Assembly: GCF_016592575.1 (NCBI RefSeq)
Contig: NZ_AP017470.1
Coordinates: 186,001-250,000, forward strand
From: Thermotomaculum hydrothermale
GTDB taxonomy: Bacteria > Acidobacteriota > Holophagae > Thermotomaculales > Thermotomaculaceae
DNA length: 64,000 nt
Reading direction: 5' to 3'
The position numbers and the translations under genes are program-made. Positions within the stretch are counted from its first letter, which is position 1; every line of letters starts with the position of its first letter. The notes under the pieces are model-generated. The model was not told the DNA's origin and ran no database searches. It worked only from the letters and a program-made list of their open reading frames with translations. Below, piece after piece: positions 18,365-25,724 of the stretch.

Positions 18365-18512
18365 GTTTCATTCTCCTTTTTACAATATGTTTAATTGAAT
18401 AATATGGATTTTCATATCCAAATAATATTAGAATATTTTTGTAATAAATTAATTTTTTTCTATTCGTTTTTTTGATTTCAATCAATTTTTCCCCATATAA
18501 ATATAAAAACCC

Positions 18513-18541
18513 TTGCATTTTGAACTTATGTTCATTATATT
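18513..18541 (+). promoter_or_regulatory. Promoter of the ORP-like cluster with palindromic operator
   Basis: TTGCAT at 18513-18518 and TATATT at 18536-18541, 17-bp spacer. The spacer holds a perfect inverted repeat TGAACTTATGTTCA (18521-18534). A repressor bound there would block polymerase. The regulator is not identifiable from the window. Confidence 0.6.
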
Positions 18542-18564
18542 ATCAATGAGATGAGGAGGTGAAT

Positions 18565-18879
18565 ATGAAAATAGCAGTTAGCTCTCTTGGAAGCAACCTT
18601 GATTCAAAAGTTGACCCGAGATTTGGAAGGGCGCACGGTTTTATAATTTACAATACTGAAACAGATTCATTTGAGCATGTTGATAATTCAAAAAATTTAT
18701 CTTTAATGCAGGGAGCTGGAATTCAAACTGCTCAATTTATTGCAGATAAAGGGGTTGATGTTGTTGTTAGCGGGAGTTTTGGCCCCAAGGCTGCAAGTGT
18801 TTTAGAGAGAGCGGGAATAAAAATGGTGAGCGTAGGTGAAGGGTTGACGGTAAAAGAAGCAATTGAAAGAGCATTATAA
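18565..18879 (+). CDS. NifX/NafY-type Fe-Mo cofactor-binding protein (orange-protein-like)
   Basis: 104 residues from ATG 18565 with a strong GAGGAGGT site. The fold is the dinitrogenase iron-molybdenum cofactor domain: MKIAVSSLGSNLDSKVDPRFGRA at the start (given here only as the family type), a central GAGIQTAQ and the C-terminal AGIKMVSVGEG. Such small proteins, including the Mo-Cu orange protein of Desulfovibrio, hold metal-sulfur clusters. The genes that follow (two DUF5320-type proteins and two MinD/ferredoxin ATPases) are the usual partners of this family. There are no nitrogenase genes in the window, so a nitrogenase role is unlikely. Confidence 0.85.
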   Translation: MKIAVSSLGSNLDSKVDPRFGRAHGFIIYNTETDSFEHVDNSKNLSLMQGAGIQTAQFIADKGVDVVVSGSFGPKAASVLERAGIKMVSVGEGLTVKEAIERAL

Positions 18880-18889
18880 GGAGGTGTTT

Positions 18890-19117
18890 ATGCCTTATGG
18901 AGATAGAACAGGTCCCCTTGGACAGGGTCCAAAAACAGGGAGAGGGTTAGGTTATTGTTCAGGAAACGATAGACCAGGTGCTGATACTGATGCCCCGAGA
19001 CGTGGTATGGGAAGAGGAACAGGCTTTGGAAGAGGCGGCGGTAGAGGAATGGGAAGAGGTATGGGTAGAGGTTTTGGCAGAGGTATGGGTAGAGGAAATT
19101 TTAACAATAATGAATAA
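18890..19117 (+). CDS. Gly/Arg-rich DUF5320-type small protein 1
   Basis: 75 residues from ATG 18890 with AAGGAGGT upstream; an in-frame start further up would overlap the preceding gene. The N terminus is the family signature PYGDRTGPLGQGPKTGRG followed by LGYC. The rest is low complexity, GMGRG/GFGRG repeats with one visible Cys. It follows the NifX-type gene by ten bases. The function is unknown; members occur next to NifX-type and MinD/ferredoxin proteins in anaerobes. The Arg/Gly tail could bind acidic clusters, nucleic acid or protein. Confidence 0.8.
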   Translation: MPYGDRTGPLGQGPKTGRGLGYCSGNDRPGADTDAPRRGMGRGTGFGRGGGRGMGRGMGRGFGRGMGRGNFNNNE

Positions 19118-19141
19118 AAATAAAAATACAGGGAGGTGAAT

Positions 19142-19441
19142 ATGCCTTTTGGTGATGGTACAGGTCCTCTTGGACAGGGCCCTATGACAGGCAGGGGGTT
19201 AGGTTATTGTGCAGGCAATAATGCCCCTGGCAGGTTTGGTGGCTTTGGCAGAGGTTTTGGTTATGGCAGAGGCTGGGGCAGAGGTTTCGGAAGAGGTTTC
19301 GGCAGAGGCTGGGGCTATAGATGGTATGGAAATGCCCCTGTTGATGAAAAAACTGCGCTGGAAAACAGGCTCAGATTTCTTGAAGAAGAATTAAAATACA
19401 CAAGGGAGAGATTGAAGGAGATTGGAGAGGATAGCGAATAA
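19142..19441 (+). CDS. Gly/Arg-rich DUF5320-type small protein 2
   Basis: 99 residues from ATG 19142 (GGGAGGTG upstream). It is a paralogue of the previous gene: PFGDGTGPLGQGPMTGRG, then LGYC and a GFGRG/GWGRG stretch. It adds a C-terminal helix (ENRLRFLEEELKYTRERLKE) that looks like a short coiled coil, so it could form oligomers or dock partners. Two paralogues in a row suggest separate roles in one complex. Function unknown. Confidence 0.8.
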   Translation: MPFGDGTGPLGQGPMTGRGLGYCAGNNAPGRFGGFGRGFGYGRGWGRGFGRGFGRGWGYRWYGNAPVDEKTALENRLRFLEEELKYTRERLKEIGEDSE

Positions 19442-19445
19442 GTTG

Positions 19446-19474
19446 TTGCCCCTTTTTTAAGGGGCAATTTTTTT
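19446..19474 (+). terminator. Terminator inside the ORP-like cluster
   Basis: TTGCCCCTT (19446-19454) pairs with AAGGGGCAA (19459-19467), followed by seven T. It separates the small proteins from the ATPase pair and may only partly stop transcription. Confidence 0.85.
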
Positions 19475-19529
19475 ATACTATTTTTTGATGTATATTAGAA
19501 TGGAAGTGGAAAAATAAAAGGAGATGTAA

Positions 19530-20375
19530 ATGAAAATAGCCATTGCTTCGGGAAAAGGAGGAACCGGGAAGTCTTTTGTTGCCACCAATCTTTCTTATGC
19601 TTTAAGCGAGAATTTTCAGGTTGCCCTTGTTGACTGTGATGTTGAAGAGCCAAATGCTTACCTATTTTTAAAGCCTGAAATAAAGGAGAAGAGAGACATT
19701 ACAATAAAAGTCCCTGTTATAGATAATTCAAAGTGTACTGGTTGCAGGCTTTGTTCAACTCACTGTGAGTTTCACGCTTTAATCACAGTTAAAGATAAAA
19801 CCTATGTTTTTGAAGAGTTATGCCACGGTTGTGGATTTTGTATGAGGATTTGCCCTAATGGAGCAATAGGGGAAAAGAATAAGGTAATCGGAGAGTTTTC
19901 TTATGGTTTTGTAGGAAGAATGGATTTTTACATGGGTGAAATGAAGGTGGGAACAGAACTTGCCACACCGGTTATAAGATATGTTAAAGAACAGGTAAAG
20001 GATAGGGGGATTGTTATCTTTGATTCTCCTCCCGGGACTTCCTGCCCTGTTGTTGAGACAATAGAGGATTGTGATTTTGTTGTTCTTGTTACTGAACCTT
20101 CCCCATTTGGGTTGAATGATTTAAAGCTTGCTGTTGAAACTGTTAAGTCAATGGGGATAAGGTTTGGAGTGGTTGAAAACAGGGCGATGGAAGGAGTAAA
20201 TATTATCAAGGATTATTTGAGAGAGAATAATATCCCTTTGCTTTCTGAAATACCGCTTGATAGAGAGATTGCTGAAGTGTATTCCCACGGAAAGCTTGTG
20301 GTAAGGGAGATTCCTTCCTATAGAGACAGGTTTTTAAAGATTTACGATGAAATAGTAAAGAGGGTGGAGATATGA
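19530..20375 (+). CDS. MinD-superfamily ATPase with inserted 2[4Fe-4S] ferredoxin domain, 1
   Basis: 281 residues. The deviant Walker A SGKGGTGKS opens the protein (residues 7-15). Two ferredoxin motifs are inserted in the first half: CTGCRLCSTHC and CHGCGFCMRIC. DSPPGTSCPV forms the switch region. It belongs to the Mrp/MinD ATPases that load or move metal clusters; the homologous pair in Desulfovibrio belongs to the orange-protein complex. A good ribosome site (AAGGAGATG) lies upstream. The next gene, its paralogue, starts within its stop codon (ATGA). Confidence 0.9.
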   Translation: MKIAIASGKGGTGKSFVATNLSYALSENFQVALVDCDVEEPNAYLFLKPEIKEKRDITIKVPVIDNSKCTGCRLCSTHCEFHALITVKDKTYVFEELCHGCGFCMRICPNGAIGEKNKVIGEFSYGFVGRMDFYMGEMKVGTELATPVIRYVKEQVKDRGIVIFDSPPGTSCPVVETIEDCDFVVLVTEPSPFGLNDLKLAVETVKSMGIRFGVVENRAMEGVNIIKDYLRENNIPLLSEIPLDREIAEVYSHGKLVVREIPSYRDRFLKIYDEIVKRVEI

Positions 20376-21241
20376 AAGAATTGGTTGTTATTAGTGGAAA
20401 GGGTGGGACAGGGAAGACCACTTTTGTTCTTGCCTTAGGTAGTATTTTTAAAAACTCTGTTCTTGCCGACTGTGATGTTGATGCGGCAGACATGTTTCTT
20501 GTTTTAAATCCTTCAGTTAAAGAAGAGTATGAGTTTTCAGGAGGCAAAAAGGCTTTTATAGATAAAACAAACTGCACTGAGTGTGGAAAGTGTATAGAGG
20601 TTTGCGAATACAATGCTATTTCTCCTGACTTTGTTGTTGATGAGATAAAGTGTGAAGGTTGCGGTGCATGTGTTTACTTCTGCCCTGAAAAAACAATAGA
20701 GTTTAATGAAATTGTCTCCGGAAGTGTTTTTATTTCAGATACAAGGTTAGGGCCTTTTGTTCACGCAAGATTGAAGCCTGGAATGGAGAATTCAGGGAAA
20801 TTGGTAAGCAAGGTGAGGAATGAAGCGAAAAAAATTGCTATTGAAAAAAATGCTGAATTGACTTTAACTGACGGTTCTCCCGGAGTTGGGTGTCCTGTGA
20901 TTTCTTCAATTTCAGGGGCAGATTATGTTGCAATTGTAACAGAGCCAACTGTATCCGGCATTCACGACCTTGAAAGGGTTGTTGACTTGTTAAACCACTT
21001 TAAGATTAAAGGTGGGGTTATTGTTAATAAATGGGATTTAAATCCAGAAAAATCAAATGAGGTTGAAAGTCTTAGCAATAGAATGGGTATAGATTTTTTA
21101 GGGAAAATTCCTTATAAAATCGAAGATGTTCTTGGCGCCATGAACAATTCAAAGACAATTATTGAGTATAACCCTGAAAGTGAAGTTTCTAAAAGTATTA
21201 AAAATATTGCAGACAAAATAAAAAATATTATAAATATTTAG
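20372..21241 (+). CDS. MinD-superfamily ATPase with inserted 2[4Fe-4S] ferredoxin domain, 2
   Basis: 289 residues, paralogue of the preceding gene. Walker A SGKGGTGKT lies at residues 8-16, cluster motifs CTECGKCIEVC and CEGCGACVYFC follow, and DGSPGVGCPV matches the switch region. The overlap of four bases implies coupled translation and an equimolar pair, probably a heterodimer. Expected role: ATP-dependent metal-sulfur cluster handling with the NifX-type protein upstream. Alternative: a ferredoxin-linked regulator of cell division, as proposed for the orange-protein complex. Confidence 0.9.
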   Translation: MKELVVISGKGGTGKTTFVLALGSIFKNSVLADCDVDAADMFLVLNPSVKEEYEFSGGKKAFIDKTNCTECGKCIEVCEYNAISPDFVVDEIKCEGCGACVYFCPEKTIEFNEIVSGSVFISDTRLGPFVHARLKPGMENSGKLVSKVRNEAKKIAIEKNAELTLTDGSPGVGCPVISSISGADYVAIVTEPTVSGIHDLERVVDLLNHFKIKGGVIVNKWDLNPEKSNEVESLSNRMGIDFLGKIPYKIEDVLGAMNNSKTIIEYNPESEVSKSIKNIADKIKNIINI

Positions 21242-21259
21242 CCAATATTTTCTAAAAAC

Positions 21260-21297
21260 TTGATTTTAAAGATATTCCCCTTTAGAATGAAAGGGGG
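21260..21297 (+). promoter_or_regulatory. Promoter with overlapping hairpin before the FHA gene
   Basis: TTGATT at 21260-21265 and TAGAAT at 21283-21288 with a 17-bp spacer. An inverted repeat CCCCTTT/AAAGGGG spans the -10 and reaches the ribosome site of the next gene. If transcribed from upstream, the hairpin would hide that site. Confidence 0.5.
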
Positions 21298-21303
21298 GTA
21301 TCT

Positions 21304-22200
21304 ATGTATGGAAGGGATAGAAGAATCCCTGTAAATGTTTCGGAAGATAAATGCGATTTACCAAAATTATGCTACCTTTTTGTCATATCAGGCAAAGAGG
21401 AAAACGATTTTTTTAAAATCCCCAAAGAAACATTTTTGATAGGAAGCAGTTTAGGTTGTGATTTTCGTCTGTCAGATAAAAAAATACCCTCTTTCTGTAT
21501 AGAAGCAAAGCCTGTGTTTAAAAATGATTCCCTTGTAAAGTTAAAGATAAAACTTCTTAAAGGCAATGTTTTCATAGGAAATAAAAAGGTTACAAAGGCT
21601 GATTTAAAGATAGGGGATGTTTTAAGAATAGGTAATACTGTTTTTAAGCTTGAAAAAATCTATCCCTTTGAGATTGAATACAGAAACCTTATTGAGGAAA
21701 AGATAAAAAAAGGCTATGTGCTTGATAGAGAAGATAGTTTCTATTTTTTGGAGAAATTCTTTAATATTGCAGAAAAGTATAAGAGGCCTTTATCTTTAAT
21801 TGTTTTTCAGGTGGATTATTTTAGCCTTATTAAGGATTCTTTTTCTGAAAAAGAGATTGAGCAGATATTCAGAGAGGCAAGGAGAATCTATAAAAAGACT
21901 ATCAGGAAGAGTGATATATTGGGAAGAATTGAGGAAAATAAATTTGTAATAATCCTTCCTGAAACCCATGAAATAGGAGCTATTACCCTTGCAAGGAGAA
22001 TTAAAGAGAGATTTAAAACAGCGGTATTCAGGGTTGAGGGAGAGGAGCACACCTTTTCGGTATCTCAGGGTGTTGTTTCATTAGACTGTCACCATTATTC
22101 TAATTTTGAGGAGTTTCTTTTAGCTGGCGAAAAATTCCTTGAAAAAGCGGTAAAAAAAGGCAAGGCATCTATTGAGTATTGCAGAGAGGTAAATGCTTAA
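21304..22200 (+). CDS. FHA domain protein with degenerate GGDEF domain
   Basis: 298 residues. Residues about 20-120 look like an FHA phosphothreonine-binding domain (FLIGSSLGCDFRLSD, then a late GDVLRIGNTVFKL). The second half has a GGDEF-family fold (LSLIVFQVDYF, RKSDILGRIEENKFVIILP), but the signature is EENKF, so cyclase activity is unlikely. It would be a signalling adaptor that binds phosphorylated partners or GTP/c-di-GMP. The next gene starts inside its last codons. A Ser/Thr phosphatase (40.5 kb) shows that the organism uses protein phosphorylation. Confidence 0.75.
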   Translation: MYGRDRRIPVNVSEDKCDLPKLCYLFVISGKEENDFFKIPKETFLIGSSLGCDFRLSDKKIPSFCIEAKPVFKNDSLVKLKIKLLKGNVFIGNKKVTKADLKIGDVLRIGNTVFKLEKIYPFEIEYRNLIEEKIKKGYVLDREDSFYFLEKFFNIAEKYKRPLSLIVFQVDYFSLIKDSFSEKEIEQIFREARRIYKKTIRKSDILGRIEENKFVIILPETHEIGAITLARRIKERFKTAVFRVEGEEHTFSVSQGVVSLDCHHYSNFEEFLLAGEKFLEKAVKKGKASIEYCREVNA

Positions 22201-23410
22201 AGATATTTATTTAAAACTCATTGAAAAGATAAATCCTGAAAAGCTATTAACTAATTATTTTGCTCGCAAAAAACAAACCTTACCATATAAATATGTTGTC
22301 GCCATAGGTAAGGCTGCTATTCCTATGGTAAAGGGTTTTTCTCAGCTTTTTTCTTTTAAGAAAGGTTTTGTGGTTTCCCCCTATGATGGGGACATCCCTT
22401 CAAATTGTGAGTTGTTCGTTTCCACTCATCCAGAAATTAGCGAGGAAAGTTTTAAAGCGGCAAATAAACTGATAAATTTTCTTGAAAATTCAAAGGGGAA
22501 TACCGCAATCCTTCTTTCAGGGGGAGGCTCTGCTTTAATCGAAAAACCACTTGATTTTTTATCATTGAAGCAAGTTTCAGATGCAAGCAATTTTCTTGTA
22601 AAGTCAGGATTACCTATTGAAGATATAAACTTTTTTAGAATTCACCTCTCTCAAATTAAAGGAGGAGGGCTATTAAATTTTTTAAAATCAAATGCAGAAT
22701 GCTTTATTTTGTGCGATGTTTTGGGAAAAAGGATTGACAGGGTTTCTTCCGCACCATTTTTAAAGGTTAAAAGGGATTTTAAAACCTTTGTTGAGAAAGC
22801 AGAAAAAATTGGTTTGTTTTCTGTTTTAGGGAATTTGAGGGAAGAGTTTTTAAACACAAATTTTAAGGTAAATGATTTTAATATCCCTCATAGTATTGTT
22901 GCTGATAATTCAACAGTTGTGGATATTTTTTCTTCTCAATTGGAGGCTAACGGTTTAAAGCCTGAAAAATATTATGATTTTATCCAGAAAGATGTTGAAA
23001 CCGAGTCAAAAAGGCTATTTAGTCTTTTAAAAGAGTTTGGAAACAATGAAAAAACGGTTATTGTTGCAGGCGGTGAGGCAACGGTTAAGGTGAGGGGCAG
23101 GGGCAAGGGGGGAAGAACTCTTGAATTAGGTTTAAGGTTTATAAAAAGAATGATAGAAGACAAAGAGTTTTTACCTGTTGATTTTTTGTTTGCTACAACT
23201 GATGGCATTGACGGAAACAGTGATTCAGCAGGGGTATTTGTTGACAGCAGGACTTTAAAAACTATTTTTGAAAATGAAACTCTTTTTTCCATTGATGCTT
23301 ACCTTTTAGAGAATAATTCAAAGGCTTTTTTTGAAAAGTACAATTGTCTTTTAAAAACAGGATATACAGGTACAAACTTGCTGGATATTTACTCAATCAG
23401 AAAGGTTTAA
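22193..23410 (+). CDS. Glycerate 2-kinase (GckA/TtuD, MOFRL family)
   Basis: 405 residues. The N-terminal domain has VVAIGKAAIPM, STHPEISEES and the loop LLSGGGSALIEKP. The C-terminal MOFRL domain contains GGEATVKVRGRGKGGRTLEL and TTDGIDGNSDSAG. It phosphorylates glycerate (usually to 2-phosphoglycerate), joining serine or glyoxylate-derived carbon to lower glycolysis. It overlaps the FHA gene by eight bases and has GAGAGG just upstream of ATG 22193. Confidence 0.9.
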   Translation: MLKDIYLKLIEKINPEKLLTNYFARKKQTLPYKYVVAIGKAAIPMVKGFSQLFSFKKGFVVSPYDGDIPSNCELFVSTHPEISEESFKAANKLINFLENSKGNTAILLSGGGSALIEKPLDFLSLKQVSDASNFLVKSGLPIEDINFFRIHLSQIKGGGLLNFLKSNAECFILCDVLGKRIDRVSSAPFLKVKRDFKTFVEKAEKIGLFSVLGNLREEFLNTNFKVNDFNIPHSIVADNSTVVDIFSSQLEANGLKPEKYYDFIQKDVETESKRLFSLLKEFGNNEKTVIVAGGEATVKVRGRGKGGRTLELGLRFIKRMIEDKEFLPVDFLFATTDGIDGNSDSAGVFVDSRTLKTIFENETLFSIDAYLLENNSKAFFEKYNCLLKTGYTGTNLLDIYSIRKV

Positions 23411-23489
23411 GAACAGTTTTGCTGTTTTTTCTTTTTGATATCAACCTTTTTTTGTAAGATAGATAAGAAAATAAATTATAGAGGTAAGT

Positions 23490-24086
23490 ATGGATTTGAA
23501 AAATATGTACTTTGTAGGAAGAAACTATGTTGAGCATGCAAAGGAATTAAATAACGAAGTACCTGAAAAACCGCTAATTTTTTGTAAGCCTTTGTCAACA
23601 TTAAGTGAAGATAATAATATTATTCTTCCATTTCACTCAAATGAGGTTCATTTTGAGGGTGAGATGGTTTTTAAATTTTCAAAAGATGGCTACTATCACG
23701 TTTCCTGCGGGATCGATTACACTGCAAGGGATGTTCAGAATGAGATAAAGAAAAAAGGCTGGCCATGGTTTGAGGCAAAGTGCTTTAAAAATTCAACTGT
23801 GCTAAATAAAAATTTTGTAAAAATAGAAAAAGAAAAACTTGATTTCCTTTCTATAGAAACCTATTTAAACGGGGAATTGAAACAGAAAGGGAATTACACC
23901 CAAACTATATTCAAAATTGATTTTCTTTTTGATTACCTTGATAAAATTATTGGATTAAAAGAAGGGGATATTGTTTTTACAGGCACCCCCTCTGGGGTTG
24001 GAAAGGTAAAAAAAGGGGATATTTTAAAAGTTTTGATAAAATTGGAAGGTAAACTAATTTCAGAGGTTATAAGCGAGGTGAAATAA
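23490..24086 (+). CDS. Fumarylacetoacetate hydrolase-family protein
   Basis: 198 residues, close to the small single-domain FAH members. The family core is visible: FVGRNYVEHAKEL, the metal-binding HFEGEMVFKF and GTPSGVGKVKKGD near the end. Such proteins hydrolyse or decarboxylate beta-keto acids (oxaloacetate decarboxylase, acylpyruvate hydrolase). The stop codon overlaps the start of the Wzz-like gene by one base (TAATG). The substrate cannot be told. Confidence 0.85.
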   Translation: MDLKNMYFVGRNYVEHAKELNNEVPEKPLIFCKPLSTLSEDNNIILPFHSNEVHFEGEMVFKFSKDGYYHVSCGIDYTARDVQNEIKKKGWPWFEAKCFKNSTVLNKNFVKIEKEKLDFLSIETYLNGELKQKGNYTQTIFKIDFLFDYLDKIIGLKEGDIVFTGTPSGVGKVKKGDILKVLIKLEGKLISEVISEVK

Positions 24087-25234
24087 TGGAGATAAAAGAG
24101 TTTATTGAAATTTTGCTTGAAAAGAAAAAAGTTGTTTTGTGGATTTTAATAGGTGCCCTAATTGTTGGGGTAATTGCAAATTTTGTAATACCTTCCTATT
24201 ACGAAACAAATGTGACATTTATGGTGCTTGAATCAAAGATGATAAGAAGGAATTTAGAGGGAAAAAAGTTGGATATTGACACTTATTTAAACTTTATAGA
24301 CAACGATTCTGTTTACCATTACGCTTATAAAAAACTCAATATAAACAAAAAGTTTGATATGGATTTTGACAGGTTTAAAGAGTGCTTTGATGTTGTTTCT
24401 GTTGAGGATACTGCAATTATAGTTTTAACCGTAACCTTCCCTGATAAAAAAATGAGTTACGAAATTGCAAAGGCGGTTGCAGAAAAGGTAATTGAGTTAA
24501 ACAAGGATATAATAGCAAAAGAGATAAAGTCAGGTTACAGGTTTGCGGAAAATCAGGTTGAAATTGCAAGAAAGCAGTATGAGGATGCGAGGAGAGAGCT
24601 TGAAGACTTCCTTGAAAAAAACAAGGTTTTTTTAAATGCTGAAGAGATAGAATTGGCAAGAAACACACTTGCAGTTTACTCTAACGGCTATTTTCTTCCA
24701 TATACAAATACTGAGTTTTCCACTTTAACTGATAAAGCAATTGTTTCAACAAATAACCTGAATGCTCAAATAAAAGAGTCACTTTCAATTTTTGAAATAA
24801 ATCAAAAGATTCTTGAATTGAAAACCAAATTAAAAACTGCAACCTATGACAATCAAAAATTGAAAATCAAAAAAGATATAGCCTATTACCAAACTTTGAA
24901 AAATGAAAAGATTAAAAATTTAGACTCTTTAAAGAAAAAAATTGAAGAGTTACAAACTGTGTATGACAAACAAAAATTTGCTTATCTTGAAAAATATAAC
25001 AACTTTATTGCAATGTCGAAAGCCTATGCAAACCTTGTAATGGAATTTATGAATATTAAGATTGAAATTGCAGGCAAGACCAAGGAGATGGCTGTAATAG
25101 GTGAACCGATTGTTCCTGAAAAACCTGTATTTCCCAGGCTTCCAATTACAATTGTTGCAGGTATTTTCCTTGGGCTTTTAATTGACTTCCTGTACATTCT
25201 TGCCATAGGGTATTACAGAAAGTTGTATGCTTAG
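24086..25234 (+). CDS. Wzz/chain-length-determinant-like membrane protein
   Basis: 382 residues with the Wzz layout: a transmembrane helix near residues 15-35 (VVLWILIGALIVGVIANFV), a long periplasmic coiled-coil region (about 130-320, rich in Lys/Glu) and a second helix at the C terminus (LPITIVAGIFLGLLIDFLYI). VPEKPVFPRLP before the last helix is the proline-rich motif of the family. No kinase domain follows. It likely sets the chain length of a surface polysaccharide together with the ligase/polymerase-like proteins downstream. Confidence 0.85.
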   Translation: MEIKEFIEILLEKKKVVLWILIGALIVGVIANFVIPSYYETNVTFMVLESKMIRRNLEGKKLDIDTYLNFIDNDSVYHYAYKKLNINKKFDMDFDRFKECFDVVSVEDTAIIVLTVTFPDKKMSYEIAKAVAEKVIELNKDIIAKEIKSGYRFAENQVEIARKQYEDARRELEDFLEKNKVFLNAEEIELARNTLAVYSNGYFLPYTNTEFSTLTDKAIVSTNNLNAQIKESLSIFEINQKILELKTKLKTATYDNQKLKIKKDIAYYQTLKNEKIKNLDSLKKKIEELQTVYDKQKFAYLEKYNNFIAMSKAYANLVMEFMNIKIEIAGKTKEMAVIGEPIVPEKPVFPRLPITIVAGIFLGLLIDFLYILAIGYYRKLYA

Positions 25235-25724
25235 CGGCATAGTTGTATTTTTAGCAGTTTTTTTTAGTTTTTTATTCCTTTCATTAAAAAAAGGTATTGA
25301 TTTTCCAGTTATTTTTTCTTTTTCAGTTACACTTCCGTCAATTGCCTGTTTGCTATATTACCTTTACCTTTTGTTTCCCGGTAACTCACACACTTTTTAC
25401 AGGATTTTTCTGTTGACTTCCTCAATCTTATTTTTTATTTTTTCATTTATTTATTACTCAAAAAATGGGGAAAAGGGAAGGTTTAAACCTGATTTATGGT
25501 TTTTAATACCTGTTTTTGTCTCTTCAATTATCTTTGTTTTTACGGCAAGGTTTTATCCAGATTACGACCCGTTAAGCTATGCTTTGATTGGCAAAACTGT
25601 ATTCAAATACTCGTCTTTGTCACATTATCCCTTTGTTGAAAAAAAATGTTTTGCGGCCTATTTTTTCATACTTTTATCACCCCCCGGTATTGCCTTTAAT
25701 CTATTCCTTTTTATATCTTTTTAA
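25227..25724 (+). pseudogene. N-terminal part of a frameshifted membrane glycosyltransferase-like protein
   Basis: 165 residues in this frame, with three or four membrane helices and then ARFYPDYDPLSYALIGK, which resembles the acidic first periplasmic loop of GT39/ArnT-type enzymes. After an A8 run at 25639-25646 the sense continues in another frame (next entry); the local tail here (CFAAYFFILLSPPGIAF) is probably out of frame. Removing one A would give PFVEKNVLRPIFSYFYHPP, a normal continuation. The start overlaps the Wzz-like gene by eight bases and has no strong ribosome site. Confidence 0.7.

Noticed and set aside
20206-20613. 135-codon minus-strand frame opposite the MinD/ferredoxin pair
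   Set aside because: Lies across two conserved genes on the other strand and shows no start signal.
23872-23885. GGGAATTGAAAC in the FAH-family gene matches the 3' end of the CRISPR repeat
   Set aside because: Only about 12 bases, in frame in a conserved gene; expected by chance in AT-rich DNA.
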